Positions 11,407 through 24,870 of a stretch of 64,000 nt of DNA are shown in pieces. The notes beneath the pieces were generated by a model. That model had not been told where the DNA came from, ran no database searches, and worked only from the letters and a program-made list of their open reading frames with translations. The translations under genes were made by a program, and so were the position numbers. Numbering within the stretch: position 1 is the first letter of the stretch; every line of letters begins with the position of its first letter. Source of the stretch: Aulostomus chinensis (taxonomy: Eukaryota > Chordata > Actinopteri > Syngnathiformes > Aulostomidae); the NCBI GenBank assembly GCA_037954235.1, contig JBBMOA010000044.1:1-64000 (forward strand), given 5' to 3'.

Positions 11407-14400
11407 GTGAGTTTTCAGTCAAGTTTCAACCTGAAAGCATAGAAAGATGCATAAACTTGAAGTTACAGCTTGATTTCAGTGAGTTTTCATCAAAATACAG
11501 GAGTTCTGCATGAAGTGTTCATTTTGGCCTTCTCTCGCTGAGAAAACACTATTTGTGACCTGTGATACAAAAATGCAATAACTTTTGTTCAAAGTGAGTT
11601 TTCAGTCAAGTTTCAACCTGAAAGCATAGAAAGATGCATAAACTTGAAGTTACAGCTTGATTTCAGTGAGTTTTCATCAAAATACAGAAGTTCTGCATGA
11701 AGTGTTCATTTTGGCCTTCTCTCGCTGAGAAAACACTATTTGTGACCTGTGATACAAAAATGCCATAACTTTTGTTCAAAGTGAGTTTTCAGTCAAGTTT
11801 CAACCTGAAAGCATAGAAAGATGCATAAACTTGAAGTTACAACTTGATTTCAGTGAGTTTTCATCAAAATACAGGAGTTCTGCATGAAGTGTTCATTTTG
11901 GCCTTCTCTCGCTGAGAAAACACTATTTGTGACCTGTGATACAAAAATGCCATAACTTTTCTTCAAAGTGAGTTTTCAGTCAAGTTTCAACCTGAAAGCA
12001 TAGAAAGATGCATAAACTTGAAGTTACAGCTTGATTTCAGTGAGTTTTCATCAAAATACAGGAGTTCTGCATGAAGTGTTCATTTTGGCCTTCTCTCGCT
12101 GAGAAAACGCTATTTGTGACCTGTGATACAAAAATGCCATAACTTTTGTTCAAAGTGAGTTTTCAGTCAAGTTTCAACCTGAAAGCATAGAAAGATGCAT
12201 AAACTTGAAATTACAGCTTGATTTCAGTGAGTTTTCATCAAAATACAGGAGTTCTGCATGAAGTGTTCATTTTGGCCTTCTCTCGCTGAGAAAACACTAT
12301 TTGTGACCTGTGATACAAAAATGCCATAACTTTTGTTCAAAGTGAGTTTTCAGTCAAGTTTCAACCTGAAAGCATAGAAAGATGCATAAACTTGAAGTTA
12401 CAGCTTGATTTCAGTGAGTTTTCATCAAAATACAGGAGTTCTGCATGAAGTGTTCATTTTGGCCTTCTCTCGCTGAGAAAACGCTATTTGTGACCTTTGA
12501 TACAAAAATGCCATAACTTTTGTTCAAAGTGAGTTTTCAGTCAAGTTTCAACCTGAAAGCATAGAAAGATGCATAAACTTGAAGTTACAGCTTGATTTCA
12601 GTGAGTTTTCATCAAAATACAGGAGTTCTGCATGAAGTGTTCATTTTGGCCTTCTCTCGCTGAGAAAACGCTATTTGTGACCTGTGATACAAAAATGCCA
12701 TAACTTTTGTTCAAAGTGAGTTTTCAGTCAAGTTTCAACCTGAAAGCATAGAAAGATGCATAAACTTGAAGTTACAGCTTGATTTCAGTGAGTTTTCATC
12801 AAAATACAGGAGTTCTGCATGAAGTGTTCATTTTGGCCTTCTCTCGCTGAGAAAACACTATTTGTGACCTGTGATACAAAAATGCAATAACTTTTGTTCA
12901 AAGTCAGTTTTCAGTCAAGTTTCAACCTGAAAGCATAGAAAGATGCATAAACTTGAAGTTACAGCTTGATTTCAGTGAGTTTTCATCAAAATACAGAAGT
13001 TCTGCATGAAGTGTTCATTTTGGCCTTCTCTCGCTGAGAAAACACTATTTGTGACCTGTGATACAAAAATGCCATAACTTTTGTTCAAAGTGAGTTTTCA
13101 GTCAAGTTTCAACCTGAAAGCATAGAAAGATGCATAAACTTGAAGTTACAACTTGATTTCAGTGAGTTTTCATCAAAATACAGGAGTTCTGCATGAAGTG
13201 TTCATTTTGGCCTTCTCTCGCTGAGAAAACGCTATTTGTGACCTGTGATACAAAAATGCCATAACTTTTGTTCAAAGTGAGTTTTCAGTCAAGTTTCAAC
13301 CTGAAAGCATAGAAAGATGCATAAACTTGAAGTTACAGCTTGATTTCAGTGAGTTTTCATCAAAATACAGGAGTTCTGCATGAAGTGTTCATTTTGGCCT
13401 TCTCTCGCTGAGAAAACGCTATTTGTGACCTGTGATACAAAAATGCCATAACTTTTGTTCAAAGTGAGTTTTCAGTCAAGTTTCAACCTGAAAGCATAGA
13501 AAGATGCATAAACTTGAAGTTACAGCTTGATTTCAGTGAGTTTTCATCAAAATACAGGAGTTCTGCATGAAGTGTTCATTTTGGCCTTCTCTCGCTGAGA
13601 AAACGCTATTTGTGACCTGTGATACAAAAATGCCATAACTTTTGTTCAAAGTGAGTTTTCAGTCAAGTTTCAACCTGAAAGCATAGAAAGATGCATAAAC
13701 TTGAAGTTACAGCTTGATTTCAGTGAGTTTTCATCAAAATACAGGAGTTCTGCATGAAGTGTTCATTTTGGCCTTCTCTCGCTGAGAAAACGCTATTTGT
13801 GACCTGTGATACAAAAATGCCATAACTTTTGTTCAAAGTGAGTTTTCAGTCAAGTTTCAACCTGAAAGCATAGAAAGATGCATAAACTTGAAGTTACAGC
13901 TTGATTTCAGTGAGTTTTCATCAAAATACAGGAGTTCTGCATGAAGTGTTCATTTTGGCCTTCTCTCGCTGAGAAAACACTATTTGTGACCGGTGATACA
14001 AAAATGCAATAACTTTTGTTCAAAGTGAGTTTTCAGTCAAGTTTCAACCTGAAAGCATAGAAAGATGCATAAACTTGAAGTTACAGCTTGATTTCAGTGA
14101 GTTTTCATCAAAATACAGAAGTTCTGCATGAAGTGTTCATTTTGGCCTTCTCTCGCTGAGAAAACACTATTTGTGACCTGTGATACAAAAATGCCATAAC
14201 TTTTGTTCAAAGTGAGTTTTCAGTCAAGTTTCAACCTGAAAGCATAGAAAGATGCATAATCTTGAAGTTACAACTTGATTTCAGTGAGTTTTCATCAAAA
14301 TACAGGAGTTCTGCATGAAGTGTTCATTTTGGCCTTCTCTCGCTGAGAAAACGCTATTTGTGACCTGTGATACAAAAATGCCATAACTTTTGTTCAAAGT

Positions 14401-14772
14401 GAGTTTTCAGTCAAGTTTCAACCTGAAAGCATAGAAAGATGCATAAACTTGAAGTTACAGCTTGATTTCAGTGAGTTTTCATCAAAATACAGGAGTTCTG
14501 CATGAAGTGTCCATTTTGGCCTTCTCTCGCTGAGAAAACGCTATTTGTGACCTGCGACACAGAACATCCATAACTTTTGTTCAAAGTGAGTTTTCAGTCA
14601 AGTTTCAACCTGAAAGCATAGAAAGATGCATAAACTTGAAGTTACAGCTTGATTTCAGTGAGTTTTCATCAAAATACAGGAGTTCTGCATGAAGTGTTCA
14701 TTTTGGCCTTCTCTCGCTGAGAAAACGCTATTTGTGACCTGTGATACAAAAATGCCATAACTTTTGTTCAAA
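11407..14772. repeat. Right copy of the local duplication, 18 monomers (M62-M79)
   Basis: This repeats M40-M58 in order but with one plain monomer fewer. The offset is 4114 bp up to CTTTGAT and 3927 bp (21 monomers) after it: GTCAG 8977 to 12904, CCGGTG 10063 to 13990, AATCTT 10331 to 14258, GTCCAT 10581 to 14508. Homology stops near 14773, where the left copy continues to CTCACTT but this copy enters the GTGTTCATG monomers. TTTCTTC at about 11960 is private. In the second large block (43.2-44.5 kb) this material is present only once, so the duplication is local to block 1 or was lost from block 2. Confidence 0.84.
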
Positions 14773-17700
14773 GTGAGTTTTCAGTCAAGTTTCAACCTGA
14801 AAGCATAGAAAGATGCATAAACTTGAAGTTACAGCTTGATTTCAGTGAGTGTTCATGAAAATACAGGAGTTCTGCATGAAGTGTTCATTTTGGCCTTCTC
14901 TCGCTGAGAAAACACTATTTGTGACCTGTGATACAAAAATGCCATAACTTTTGTTCAAAGTGAGTTTTCAGTCAAGTTTCAACCTGAAAGCATAGAAAGA
15001 TGCATAAACTTGAAGTTACAGCTTTATTTCAGTGAGTTTTCATCAAAATACAGGAGTTCTGCATGAAGTGTTCATTTTGGCCTTCTCTCGCTGAGAAAAC
15101 ACTATTTGTGACCTGTGATACAAAAATGCCATAACTTTTGTTCAAAGTGAGTTTTCAGTCAAGTTTCAACCTGAAAGCATAGAAAGATGCATAAACTTGA
15201 AGTTACAGCTTGATTTCAGTGAGTTTTCATCAAAATAAAGGAGTTCTGCATGAAGTGTTCATTTTGGCCTTCTCTCGCTGAGAAAACACTATTTGTGACC
15301 TGTGATACAAAAATGCCATAACTTTTGTTCAAAGTGAGTTTTCAGTCAAGTTTCAACCTGAAAGCATAGAAAGATGCATAAACTTGAAGTTACAGCTTGA
15401 TTTCAGTGAGTGTTCATGAAAATACAGGAGTTCTGCATGAAGTGTTCATTTTGGCCTTCTCTCGCTGAGAAAACACTATTTGTGACCTGTGATACAAAAA
15501 TGCCATAACTTTTGTTCAAAGTGAGTTTTCAGTCAAGTTTCAACCTGAAAGCATAGAAAGATGCATAAACTTGAAGTTACAGCTTGATTTCAGTGAGTTT
15601 TCATCAAAATACAGGAGTTCTGCATGAAGTGTTCATTTTGGCCTTCTCTCGCTGAGAAAACACTATTTGTGACCTGTGATACAAAAATGCCATAACTTTT
15701 GTTCAAAGTGAGTTTTCAGTCAAGTTTCAACCTGAAAGCATAGAAAGATGCATAAACTTGAAGTTACAGCTTGATTTCAGTGAGTTTTCATCAAAATACA
15801 GGAGTTCTGCATGAAGTGCTAATTTTGGCCTTCTCTCGCTGAGAAAACACTATTTGTGACCTGTGATACAAAAATGCCATAACTTTTGTTCAAAGTGAGT
15901 TTTCAGTCAAGTTTCAACCTGAAAGCATAGAAAGATGCATAAACTTGAAGTTACAGCTTGATTTCAGTGAGTTTTCATCAAAATACAGGAGTTCTGCATG
16001 AAGTGTTCATTTTGGCCTTCTCTCGCTGAGAAAACACTATTTGTGACCTGTGATACAAAAATGCCATAACTTTTGTTCAAAGTGAGTTTTCAGTCAAGTT
16101 TCAACCTGAAAGCATAGAAAGATGCATAAACTTGAAGTTACAGCTTGATTTCAGTGAGTTTTCATCAAAATACAGGAGTTCTGCATGAAGTGTTCATTTT
16201 GGCCTTCTCTCGCTGAGAAAACACTATTTGTGACCTGTGATACAAAAATGCCATAACTTTTGTTCAAAGTGAGTTTTCAGTCAAGTTTCAACCTGAAAGC
16301 ATAGAAAGATGCATAAACTTGAAGTTACAGCTTGATTTCAGTGAGTTTTCATCAAAATACAGGAGTTCTGCATGAAGTGTTCATTTTGGCCTTCTCTCGC
16401 TGAGAAAACGCTATTTGTGACCTGTGATACAAAAATGCCATAACTTTTGTACAAAGTGAGTTTTCAGTCAAGTTTCAACCTGAAAGCATAGAAAGATGCA
16501 TAAACTTGAAGTTACAGCTTGATTTCAGTGAGTTTTCATCAAAATACAGGAGTTCTGCATGAAGTGTTCATTTTGGCCTTCTCTCGCTGAGAAAACGCTA
16601 TTTGTGACCTGTGATACAAAAATGCCATAACTTTTTTTCAAAGTGAGTTTTCAGTCAAGTTTCAACCTGAAAGCATAGAAAGATGCATAAACTTGAAGTT
16701 ACAGCTTGATTTCAGTGAGTTTTCATCAAAATACAGGAGTTCTGCATGAAGTGTTCATTTTGGCCTTCTCTCGCTGAGAAAACACTATTTGTGACCTGTG
16801 AAACAAAAATGCCATAACTTTTGTTCAAAGTGAGTTTTCAGTCAAGTTTCAACCTGAAAGCATAGAAAGATGCATAAACTTGAAGTTACAGCTTGATTTC
16901 AGTGAGTTTTCATCAAAATACAGGAGTTCTGCATGAAGTGTTCATTTTGGCCTTCTCTCGCTGAGAAAACACTATTTGTGACCTGTGATACAAAAATGCA
17001 ATAACTTTTGTTCAAAGTGAGTTTTCAGTCAAGTTTCAACCTGAAAGCATAGAAAGATGCATAAACTTGAAGTTACAGCTTGATTTCAGTGAGTTTTCAT
17101 CAAAATACAGGAGTTCTGCATGAAGTGTTCATTTTGGCCTTCTCTCGCTGAGAAAACACTATTTGTGACCTGTGATACAAAAATGCCATAACTTTTGTTT
17201 AAAGTGAGTTTTCAGTCAAGTTTCAACCTGAAAGCATAGAAAGATGCATAAACTTGAAGTTACAACTTGATTTCAGTGAGTTTTCATCAAAATACAGGAG
17301 TTCTGCATGAAGTGTTCATTTTGGCCTTCTCTCGCTGAGAAAACGCTATTTGTGACCTGTGATACAAAAATGCCATAACTTTTGTTCAAAGTGAGTTTTC
17401 AGTCAAGTTTCAACCTGAAAGCATAGAAAGATGCATAAACTTGAAGTTACAGCTTGATTTCAGTGAGTTTTCATCAAAATACAGGAGTTCTGCATGAAGT
17501 GTTCATTTTGGCCTTCTCTCGCTGAGAAAACACTATTTGTGACCTGTGATACAAAAATGCCATAACTTTTGTTCAAAGTGAGTTTTCAGTCAAGTTTCAA
17601 CCTGAAAGCATAGAAAGATGCATAAACTTGAAGTTACAGCTTGATTTCAGTGAGTTTTCATCAAAATACAGGAGTTCTGCATGAAGTGTCCATTTTGGCC

Positions 17701-20700
17701 TTCTCTCGCTGAGAAAACGCTATTTGTGACCTGCGACACAGAACATCCATAACTTTTGTTCAAAGTGAGTTTTCAGTCAAGTTTCAACCTGAAAGCATAG
17801 AAAGATGCATAAACTTGAAGTTACAGCTTGATTTCAGTGAGTTTTCATCAAAATACAGGAGTTCTGCATGAAGTGTTCATTTTGGCCTTCTCTCGCTGAG
17901 AAAACGCTATTTGTGACCTGTGATACAAAAATGCCATAACTTTTGTTCAAAGTGAGTTTTCAGTCAAGTTTCAACCTGAAAGCATAGAAAGATGCATAAA
18001 CTTGAAGTTACAGCTTGATTTCAGTGAGTTTTCATCAAAATACAGGAGTTCTGCATGAAGTGTTCATTTTGGCCTTCTCTCACTTAGAAAACGCTATTTG
18101 TGACCTGTGATACAAAAATGCCATAACTTTTGTTCAAAGTGAGTTTTCAGTCAAGTTTCAACCTGAAAGCATAGAAAGATGCATAAACTTGAAGTTACAG
18201 CTTGATTTCAGTGAGTTTTCATCAAAATACAGGAGTTCTGCATGAAGTGTTCATTTTGGCCTTCTCTCGCTGAGAAAACGCTATTTGTGACCTGCGACAA
18301 AGAACATCCATAACTTTTGTTCAAAGTGAGTTTTCAGTCAAGTTTCAACCTGAAAGCATAGAAAGATGCATAAACTTGAAGTTACAGCTTGATTTCAGTG
18401 AGTTTTCATCAAAATACAGGAGTTCTGCATGAAGTGCTAATTTTGGCCTTCTCTCGCTGAGAAAACGCTATTTGTGACCTGTGATACAAAAATGCCATAA
18501 CTTTTGTTCAAAGTGAGTTTTCAGTCAAGTTTCAACCTGAAAGCATAGAAAGATGCATAAACTTGAAGTTACAGCTTGATTTCAGTGAGTTTTCATCAAA
18601 ATACAGGAGTTCTGCATGAAGTGTTCATTTTGGCCTTCTCTCGCTGAGAAAACACTATTTGTGACCTGTGATACAAAAATGCCATAACTTTTGTTCAAAG
18701 TGAGTTTTCAGTCAAGTTTCAACCTGAAAGCATAGAAAGATGCATAAACTTGAAGTTACAGCTTGATTTCAGTGAGTTTTCATCAAAATACAGGAGTTCT
18801 GCATGAAGTGCTAATTTTGGCCTTCTCTCGCTGAGAAAACACTATTTGTGACCTGTGATACAAAAATGCCATAACTTTTGTTCAAAGTGAGTTTTCAGTC
18901 AAGTTTCAACCTGAAAGCATAGAAAGATGCATAAACTTGAAGTTACAGCTTGATTTCAGTGAGTTTTCATCAAAATACAGGAGTTCTGCATGAAGTGTTC
19001 ATTTTGGCCTTCTCTCGCTGAGAAAACGCTATTTGTGACCTGTGATACAAAAATGCCATAACTTTTGTTCAAAGTGAGTTTTCAGTCAAGTTTCAACCTG
19101 AAAGCATAGAAAGATGCATAAACTCAAAGTTACAGCTTGATTTCAGTGAGTTTTCATCAAAATACAGAAGTTCTGCATGAAGTGTTCATTTTGGCCTTCT
19201 CTCGCTGAGAAAACACTATTTGTGACCTGTGATACAAAAATGCCATAACTTTTGTTCAAAGTGAGTTTTCAGTCAAGTTTCAACCTGAAAGCATAGAAAG
19301 ATGCATAAACTTGAAGTTACAACTTGATTTCAGTGAGTTTTCATCAAAATACAGGAGTTCTGCATGAAGTGTTCATTTTGGCCTTCTCTCGCTGAGAAAA
19401 CGCTATTTGTGACCTGTGATACAAAAATGCCATAACTTTTGTTCAAAGTGAGTTTTCAGTCAAGTTTCAACCTGAAAGCATAGAAAGATGCATAAACTTG
19501 AAGTTACAGCTTGATTTCAGTGAGTTTTCATCAAAATACAGGAGTTCTGCATGAAGTGTTCATTTTGGCCTTCTCTCGCTGAGAAAACGCTATTTGTGAC
19601 CTGTGATACAAAAATGCAATAACTTTTGTTCAAAGTGAGTTTTCAGTCAAGTTTCAACCTGAAAGCATAGAAAGATGCATAAACTTGAAGTTACAGCTTG
19701 ATTTCAGTGAGTTTTCATCAAAATACAGGAGTTCTGCATGAAGTGTCCATTTTGGCCTTCTCTCGCTGAGAAAACGCTATTTGTGACCTGCGACACAGAA
19801 CATCCATAACTTTTGTTCAAAGTGAGTTTTCAGTCAAGTTTCAACCTGAAAGCATAGAAAGATGCATAAACTTGAAGTTACAGCTTGATTTCAGTGAGTT
19901 TTCATCAAAATACAGGAGTTCTGCATGAAGTGTTCATTTTGGCCTTCTCTCGCTGAGAAAACGCTATTTGTGACCTGTGATACAAAAATGCCATAACTTT
20001 TGTTCAAAGTGAGTTTTCAGTCAAGTTTCAACCTGAAAGCATAGAAAGATGCATAAACTTGAAGTTACAGCTTGATTTCAGTGAGTTTTCATCAAAATAC
20101 AGGAGTTCTGCATGAAGTGTTCATTTTGGCCTTCTCTCACTTAGAAAACGCTATTTGTGACCTGTGATACAAAAATGCCATAACTTTTGTTCAAAGTGAG
20201 TTTTCAGTCAAGTTTCAACCTGAAAGCATAGAAAGATGCATAAACTTGAAGTTACAGCTTGATTTCAGTGAGTTTTCATCAAAATACAGGAGTTCTGCAT
20301 GAAGTGTTCATTTTGGCCTTCTCTCGCTGAGAAAACGCTATTTGTGACCTGCGACACAGAACATCCATAACTTTTGTTCAAAGTGAGTTTTCAGTCAAGT
20401 TTCAACCTGAAAGCATAGAAAGATGCATAAACTTGAAATTACAGCTTGATTTCAGTGAGTTTTCATCAAAATACAGGAGTTCTGCATGAAGTGTTCATTT
20501 TGGCCTTCTCTCGCTGAGAAAACACTATTTGTGACCTGTGATACAAAAATGCCATAACTTTTGTTCAAAGTGAGTTTTCAGTCAAGTTTCAACCTGAAAG
20601 CATAGAAAGATGCATAAACTTGAAGTTACAGCTTGATTTCAGTGAGTTTTCATCAAAATACAGGAGTTCTGCATGAAGTGTTCATTTTGGCCTTCTCTCG

Positions 20701-23700
20701 CTGAGAAAACGCTATTTGTGACCTGCGACACAGAAAAGCCATAACTTTTGTTCAAAGTGAGTTTTCAGTCAAGTTTCAACCTGAAAGCATAGAAAGATGC
20801 ATAAGCTTGAAGTTACAGCTTGATTTCAGTGAGTTTTCATCAAAATACAGGAGTTCTGCATGAAGTGTTCATTTTGGCCTTCTCTCGCTGAGAAAACGCT
20901 ATTTGTGACCTGTGATACAAAAATGCCATAACTTTTGTTCAAAGTGAGTTTTCAGTCAAGTTTCAACCTGAAAGCATAGAAAGATGCATAAACTTGAAGT
21001 TACAGCTTGATTTCAGTGAGTTTTCATCAAAATACAGGAGTTCTGCATGAAGTGTTCATTTTGGCCTTCTCTCGCTGAGAAAACGCTATTTGTGACCTGT
21101 GATACAAAAATGCCATAACTTTTGTTCAAAGTGAGTTTTCAGTCAAGTTTCAACCTGAAAGCATAGAAAGATGCATAAACTTGAAGTTACAGCTTGATTT
21201 CAGTGAGTTTTCATCAAAATACAGAAGTTCTGCATGAAGTGTTCATTTTGGCCTTCTCTCGCTGAGAAAACACTATTTGTGTCCTGTGATACAAAAATGC
21301 CATAACTTTTGTTCAAAGTGAGTTTTCAGTCAAGTTTCAACCTGAAAGCATAGAAAGATGCATAAACTTGAAGTTACAGCTTGATTTCAGTGAGTTTTCA
21401 TCAAAATACAGGAGTTCTGCATGAAGTGTTCATTTTGGCCTTCTCTCGCTGAGAAAACGCTATTTGTGACCTGTGATACAAAAATGCCATAACTTTTGTT
21501 CAAAGTGAGTTTTCAGTCAAGTTTCAACCTGAAAGCATAGAAAGATGCATAAACTTGAAGTTACAGCTTGATTTCAGTGAGTTTTCATCAAAATACAGGA
21601 GTTCTGCATGAAGTGTTCATTTTGGCCTTCTCTCGCTGAGAAAACGCTATTTGTGACCTGTGATACAAAAATGCCATAACTTTTGTTCAAAGTGAGTTTT
21701 CAGTCAAGTTTCAACCTGAAAGCATAGAAAGATGCATAAACTTGAAGTTACAGCTTGATTTCAGTGAGTTTTCATCAAAATACAGGAGTTCTGCATGAAG
21801 TGTTCATTTTGGCCTTCTCTCGCTGAGAAAACGCTATTTGTGACCTGTGATACAAAAATGCCATAACTTTTGTTAAAAGTGAGTTTTCAGTCAAGTTTCA
21901 ACCTGAAAGCATAGAAAGATGCATAAACTTGAAGTTACAGCTTGATTTCAGTGAGTTTTCATCAAAATACAGGAGTTCTGCATGAAGTGTTCATTTTGGC
22001 CTTCTCTCGCTGAGAAAACGCTATTTGTGACCTGCGACACAGAACATCCATAACTTTTGTTCAAAGTGAGTTTTCAGTCAAGTTTCAACCTGAAAGCATA
22101 GAAAGATGCATAAACTTGAAGTTACAGCTTGATTTCAGTGAGTTTTCATCAAAATACAGGAGTTCTGCATGAAGTGTTCATTTTGACCTTCTCTCGCTGA
22201 GAAAACGCTATTTGTGACCTGTGATACAAAAATGCCATAACTTTTGTTCAAAGTGAGTTTTCAGTCAAGTTTCAACCTGAAAGCATAGAAAGATGCATAA
22301 ACTTGAAGTTACAGCTTGATTTCAGTGAGTTTTCATCAAAATACAGGAGCTCTGCATGAAGTGTTCATTTTGGCCTTCTCTCACTTAGAAAACGCTATTT
22401 GTGACCTGTGATACAAAAATGCCATAACTTTTGTTCAAAGTGAGTTTTCAGTCAAGTTTCAACCTGAAAGCATAGAAAGATGCATAAACTTGAAGTTACA
22501 GCTTGATTTCAGTGAGTTTTCATCAAAATACAGGAGTTCTGCATGAAGTGTTCATTTTGGCCTTCTCTCGCTGAGAAAACACAATTTGTGACCTGTGATA
22601 CAAAAATGCAATAACTTTTGTTCAAAGTGAGTTTTCAGTCAAGTTTCAACCTGAAAGCATAGAAAGATGCATAAACTTGAAGTTACAGCTTGATTTCAGT
22701 GAGTTTTCATCAAAATACAGAAGTTCTGCATGAAGTGTTCATTTTGGCCTTCTCTCGCTGAGAAAACACTATTTGTGACCTGTGATACAAAAATGCCATA
22801 ACTTTTGTTCAAAGTGAGTTTTCAGTCAAGTTTCAACCTGAAAGCATAGAAAGATGCATAAACTTGAAGTTACAGCTTGATTTCAGTGAGTTTTCATCAA
22901 AATACAGGAGTTCTGCATGAAGTGTTCATTTTGGCCTTCTCTCGCTGAGAAAACGCTATTTGTGACCTGCGACACAGAACAGCCATAACTTTTGTTCAAA
23001 GTGAGTTTTCAGTCAAGTTTCAACCTGAAAGCATAGAAAGATGCATAAACTTGAAGTTACAGCTTGATTTCAGTGAGTTTTCATCAAAATACAGGAGTTC
23101 TGCATGAAGTGTTCATTTTGGCCTTCTCTCGCTGAGAAAACGCTATTTGTGACCTGTGATACAAAAATGCCATAACTTTTGTTCAAAGTGAGTTTTCAGT
23201 CAAGTTTCAACCTGAAAGCATAGAAAGATGCATAAACTTGAAGTTACAGCTTGATTTCAGTGAGTTTTCATCAAAATACAGGAGTTCTGCATGAAGTGTT
23301 CATTTTGGCCTTCTCTCGCTGAGAAAACGCTATTTGTGACCTGTGATACAAAAATGCCATAACTTTTGTTCAAAGTGAGTTTTCAGTCAAGTTTCAACCT
23401 GAAAGCATAGAAAGATGCATAAACTTGAAGTTACAGCTTGATTTCAGTGAGTTTTCATCAAAATACAGGAGTTCTGCATGAAGTGTTCATTTTGGCCTTC
23501 TCTCGCTGAGAAAACGCTATTTGTGACCTGTGATACAAAAATGCCATAACTTTTGTTCAAAGTGAGTTTTCAGTCAAGTTTCAACCTGAAAGCATAGAAA
23601 GATGCATAAACTTGAAGTTACAGCTTGATTTCAGTGAGTTTTCATCAAAATACAGGAGTTCTGCATGAAGTGTTCATTTTGGCCTTCTCTCGCTGAGAAA

Positions 23701-24870
23701 ACGCTATTTGTGACCTGTGATACAAAAATGCCATAACTTTTGTTCAAAGTGAGTTTTCAGTCAAGTTTCAACCTGAAAGCATAGAAAGATGCATAAACTT
23801 GAAGTTACAGCTTGATTTCAGTGAGTTTTCATCAAAATACAGGAGTTCTGCATGAAGTGTTCATTTTGGCCTTCTCTCGCTGAGAAAACGCTATTTGTGA
23901 CCTGCGACACAGAAAAGCCATAACTTTTGTTCAAAGTGAGTTTTCAGTCAAGTTTCAACCTGAAAGCATAGAAAGATGCATAAACTTGAAGTTACAGCTT
24001 GATTTCAGTGAGTTTTCATCAAAATACAGGAGTTCTGCATGAAGTGTTCATTTTGGCCTTCTCTCGCTGAGAAAACGCTATTTGTGACCTGTGATACAAA
24101 AATGCCATAACTTTTGTTCAAAGTGAGTTTTCAGTCAAGTTTCAACCTGAAAGCATAGAAAGATGAATAAACTTGAAGTTACAGCTTGATTTCAGTGAGT
24201 TTTCATCAAAATACAGGAGTTCTGCATGAAGTGTTCATTTTGGCCTTCTCTCGCTGAGAAAACGCTATTTGTGACCTGTGATACAAAAATGCCATAACTT
24301 TTGTTCAAAGTGAGTTTTCAGTCAAGTTTCAACCTGAAAGCATAGAAAGATGCATAAACTTGAAGTTACAGCTTGATTTCAGTGAGTTTTCATCAAAATA
24401 CAGGAGTTCTGCATGAAGTGTTCATTTTTGCCTTCTCTCGCTGAGAAAACACTATTTGTGACCTGTGATACAAAAATGCCATAACTTTTGTTCAAAGTGA
24501 GTTTTCAGTCAAGTTTCAACCTGAAAGCATAGAAAGATGCATAAACTTGAAGTTACAGCTTGATTTCAGTGAGTTTTCATGAAAATACAGGAGTTCTGCA
24601 TGAAGTGTTCATTTTGGCCTTCTCACGCTGAGAAAACTCTATTTGTGACCTGTGATACAAAAATGCCATAACTTTTGTTCAAAGTGAGTTTTCAGTCAAG
24701 TTTCAACCTGAAAGCATAGAAAGATGCATAAACTTGAAGTTACAGCTTGATTTCAGTGAGTTTTCATCAAAATACAGGAGTTCTGCATGAAGTGTTCATT
24801 TTGGCCTTCTCTCGCTGAGAAAACGCTATTTGTGACCTGCGACACAGAACATCCATAACTTTTGTTCAAA
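14773..24870. repeat. 54-monomer block, copy 1 (M80-M133)
   Basis: Ordered rare markers are: GTGTTCATG (14850), GCTTTATTT (M81), AATAAAGG (15233), GTGTTCATG (M83), TGCTAATT (15817), GTACAAAG (16449), GTGAAAC (16801), GTTTAAAG (M92), CTCACTT (M97), ACAAAGAACATCC (M98), AACTCAAAG (M103), AAAAGCC (20734), AAGCTT (M112), GTTAAAAG (M117), TTTTGACC (22181), GAGCTC (M120), ACAATTTG (22581), AAAAGCC (23913), GATGAATAA (M130) and AACTCTATT (M132). Every one recurs 30294 bp (162 monomers) downstream in 45067-55164. M80-M87 form a run of G142A monomers, longer than elsewhere. Confidence 0.88.

Noticed and set aside
15233..15242. AATAAA polyadenylation signal in M82 (and M244)
   Set aside because: It arises from one substitution (ATACAGG to ATAAAGG) in a single monomer lineage, with no gene upstream.
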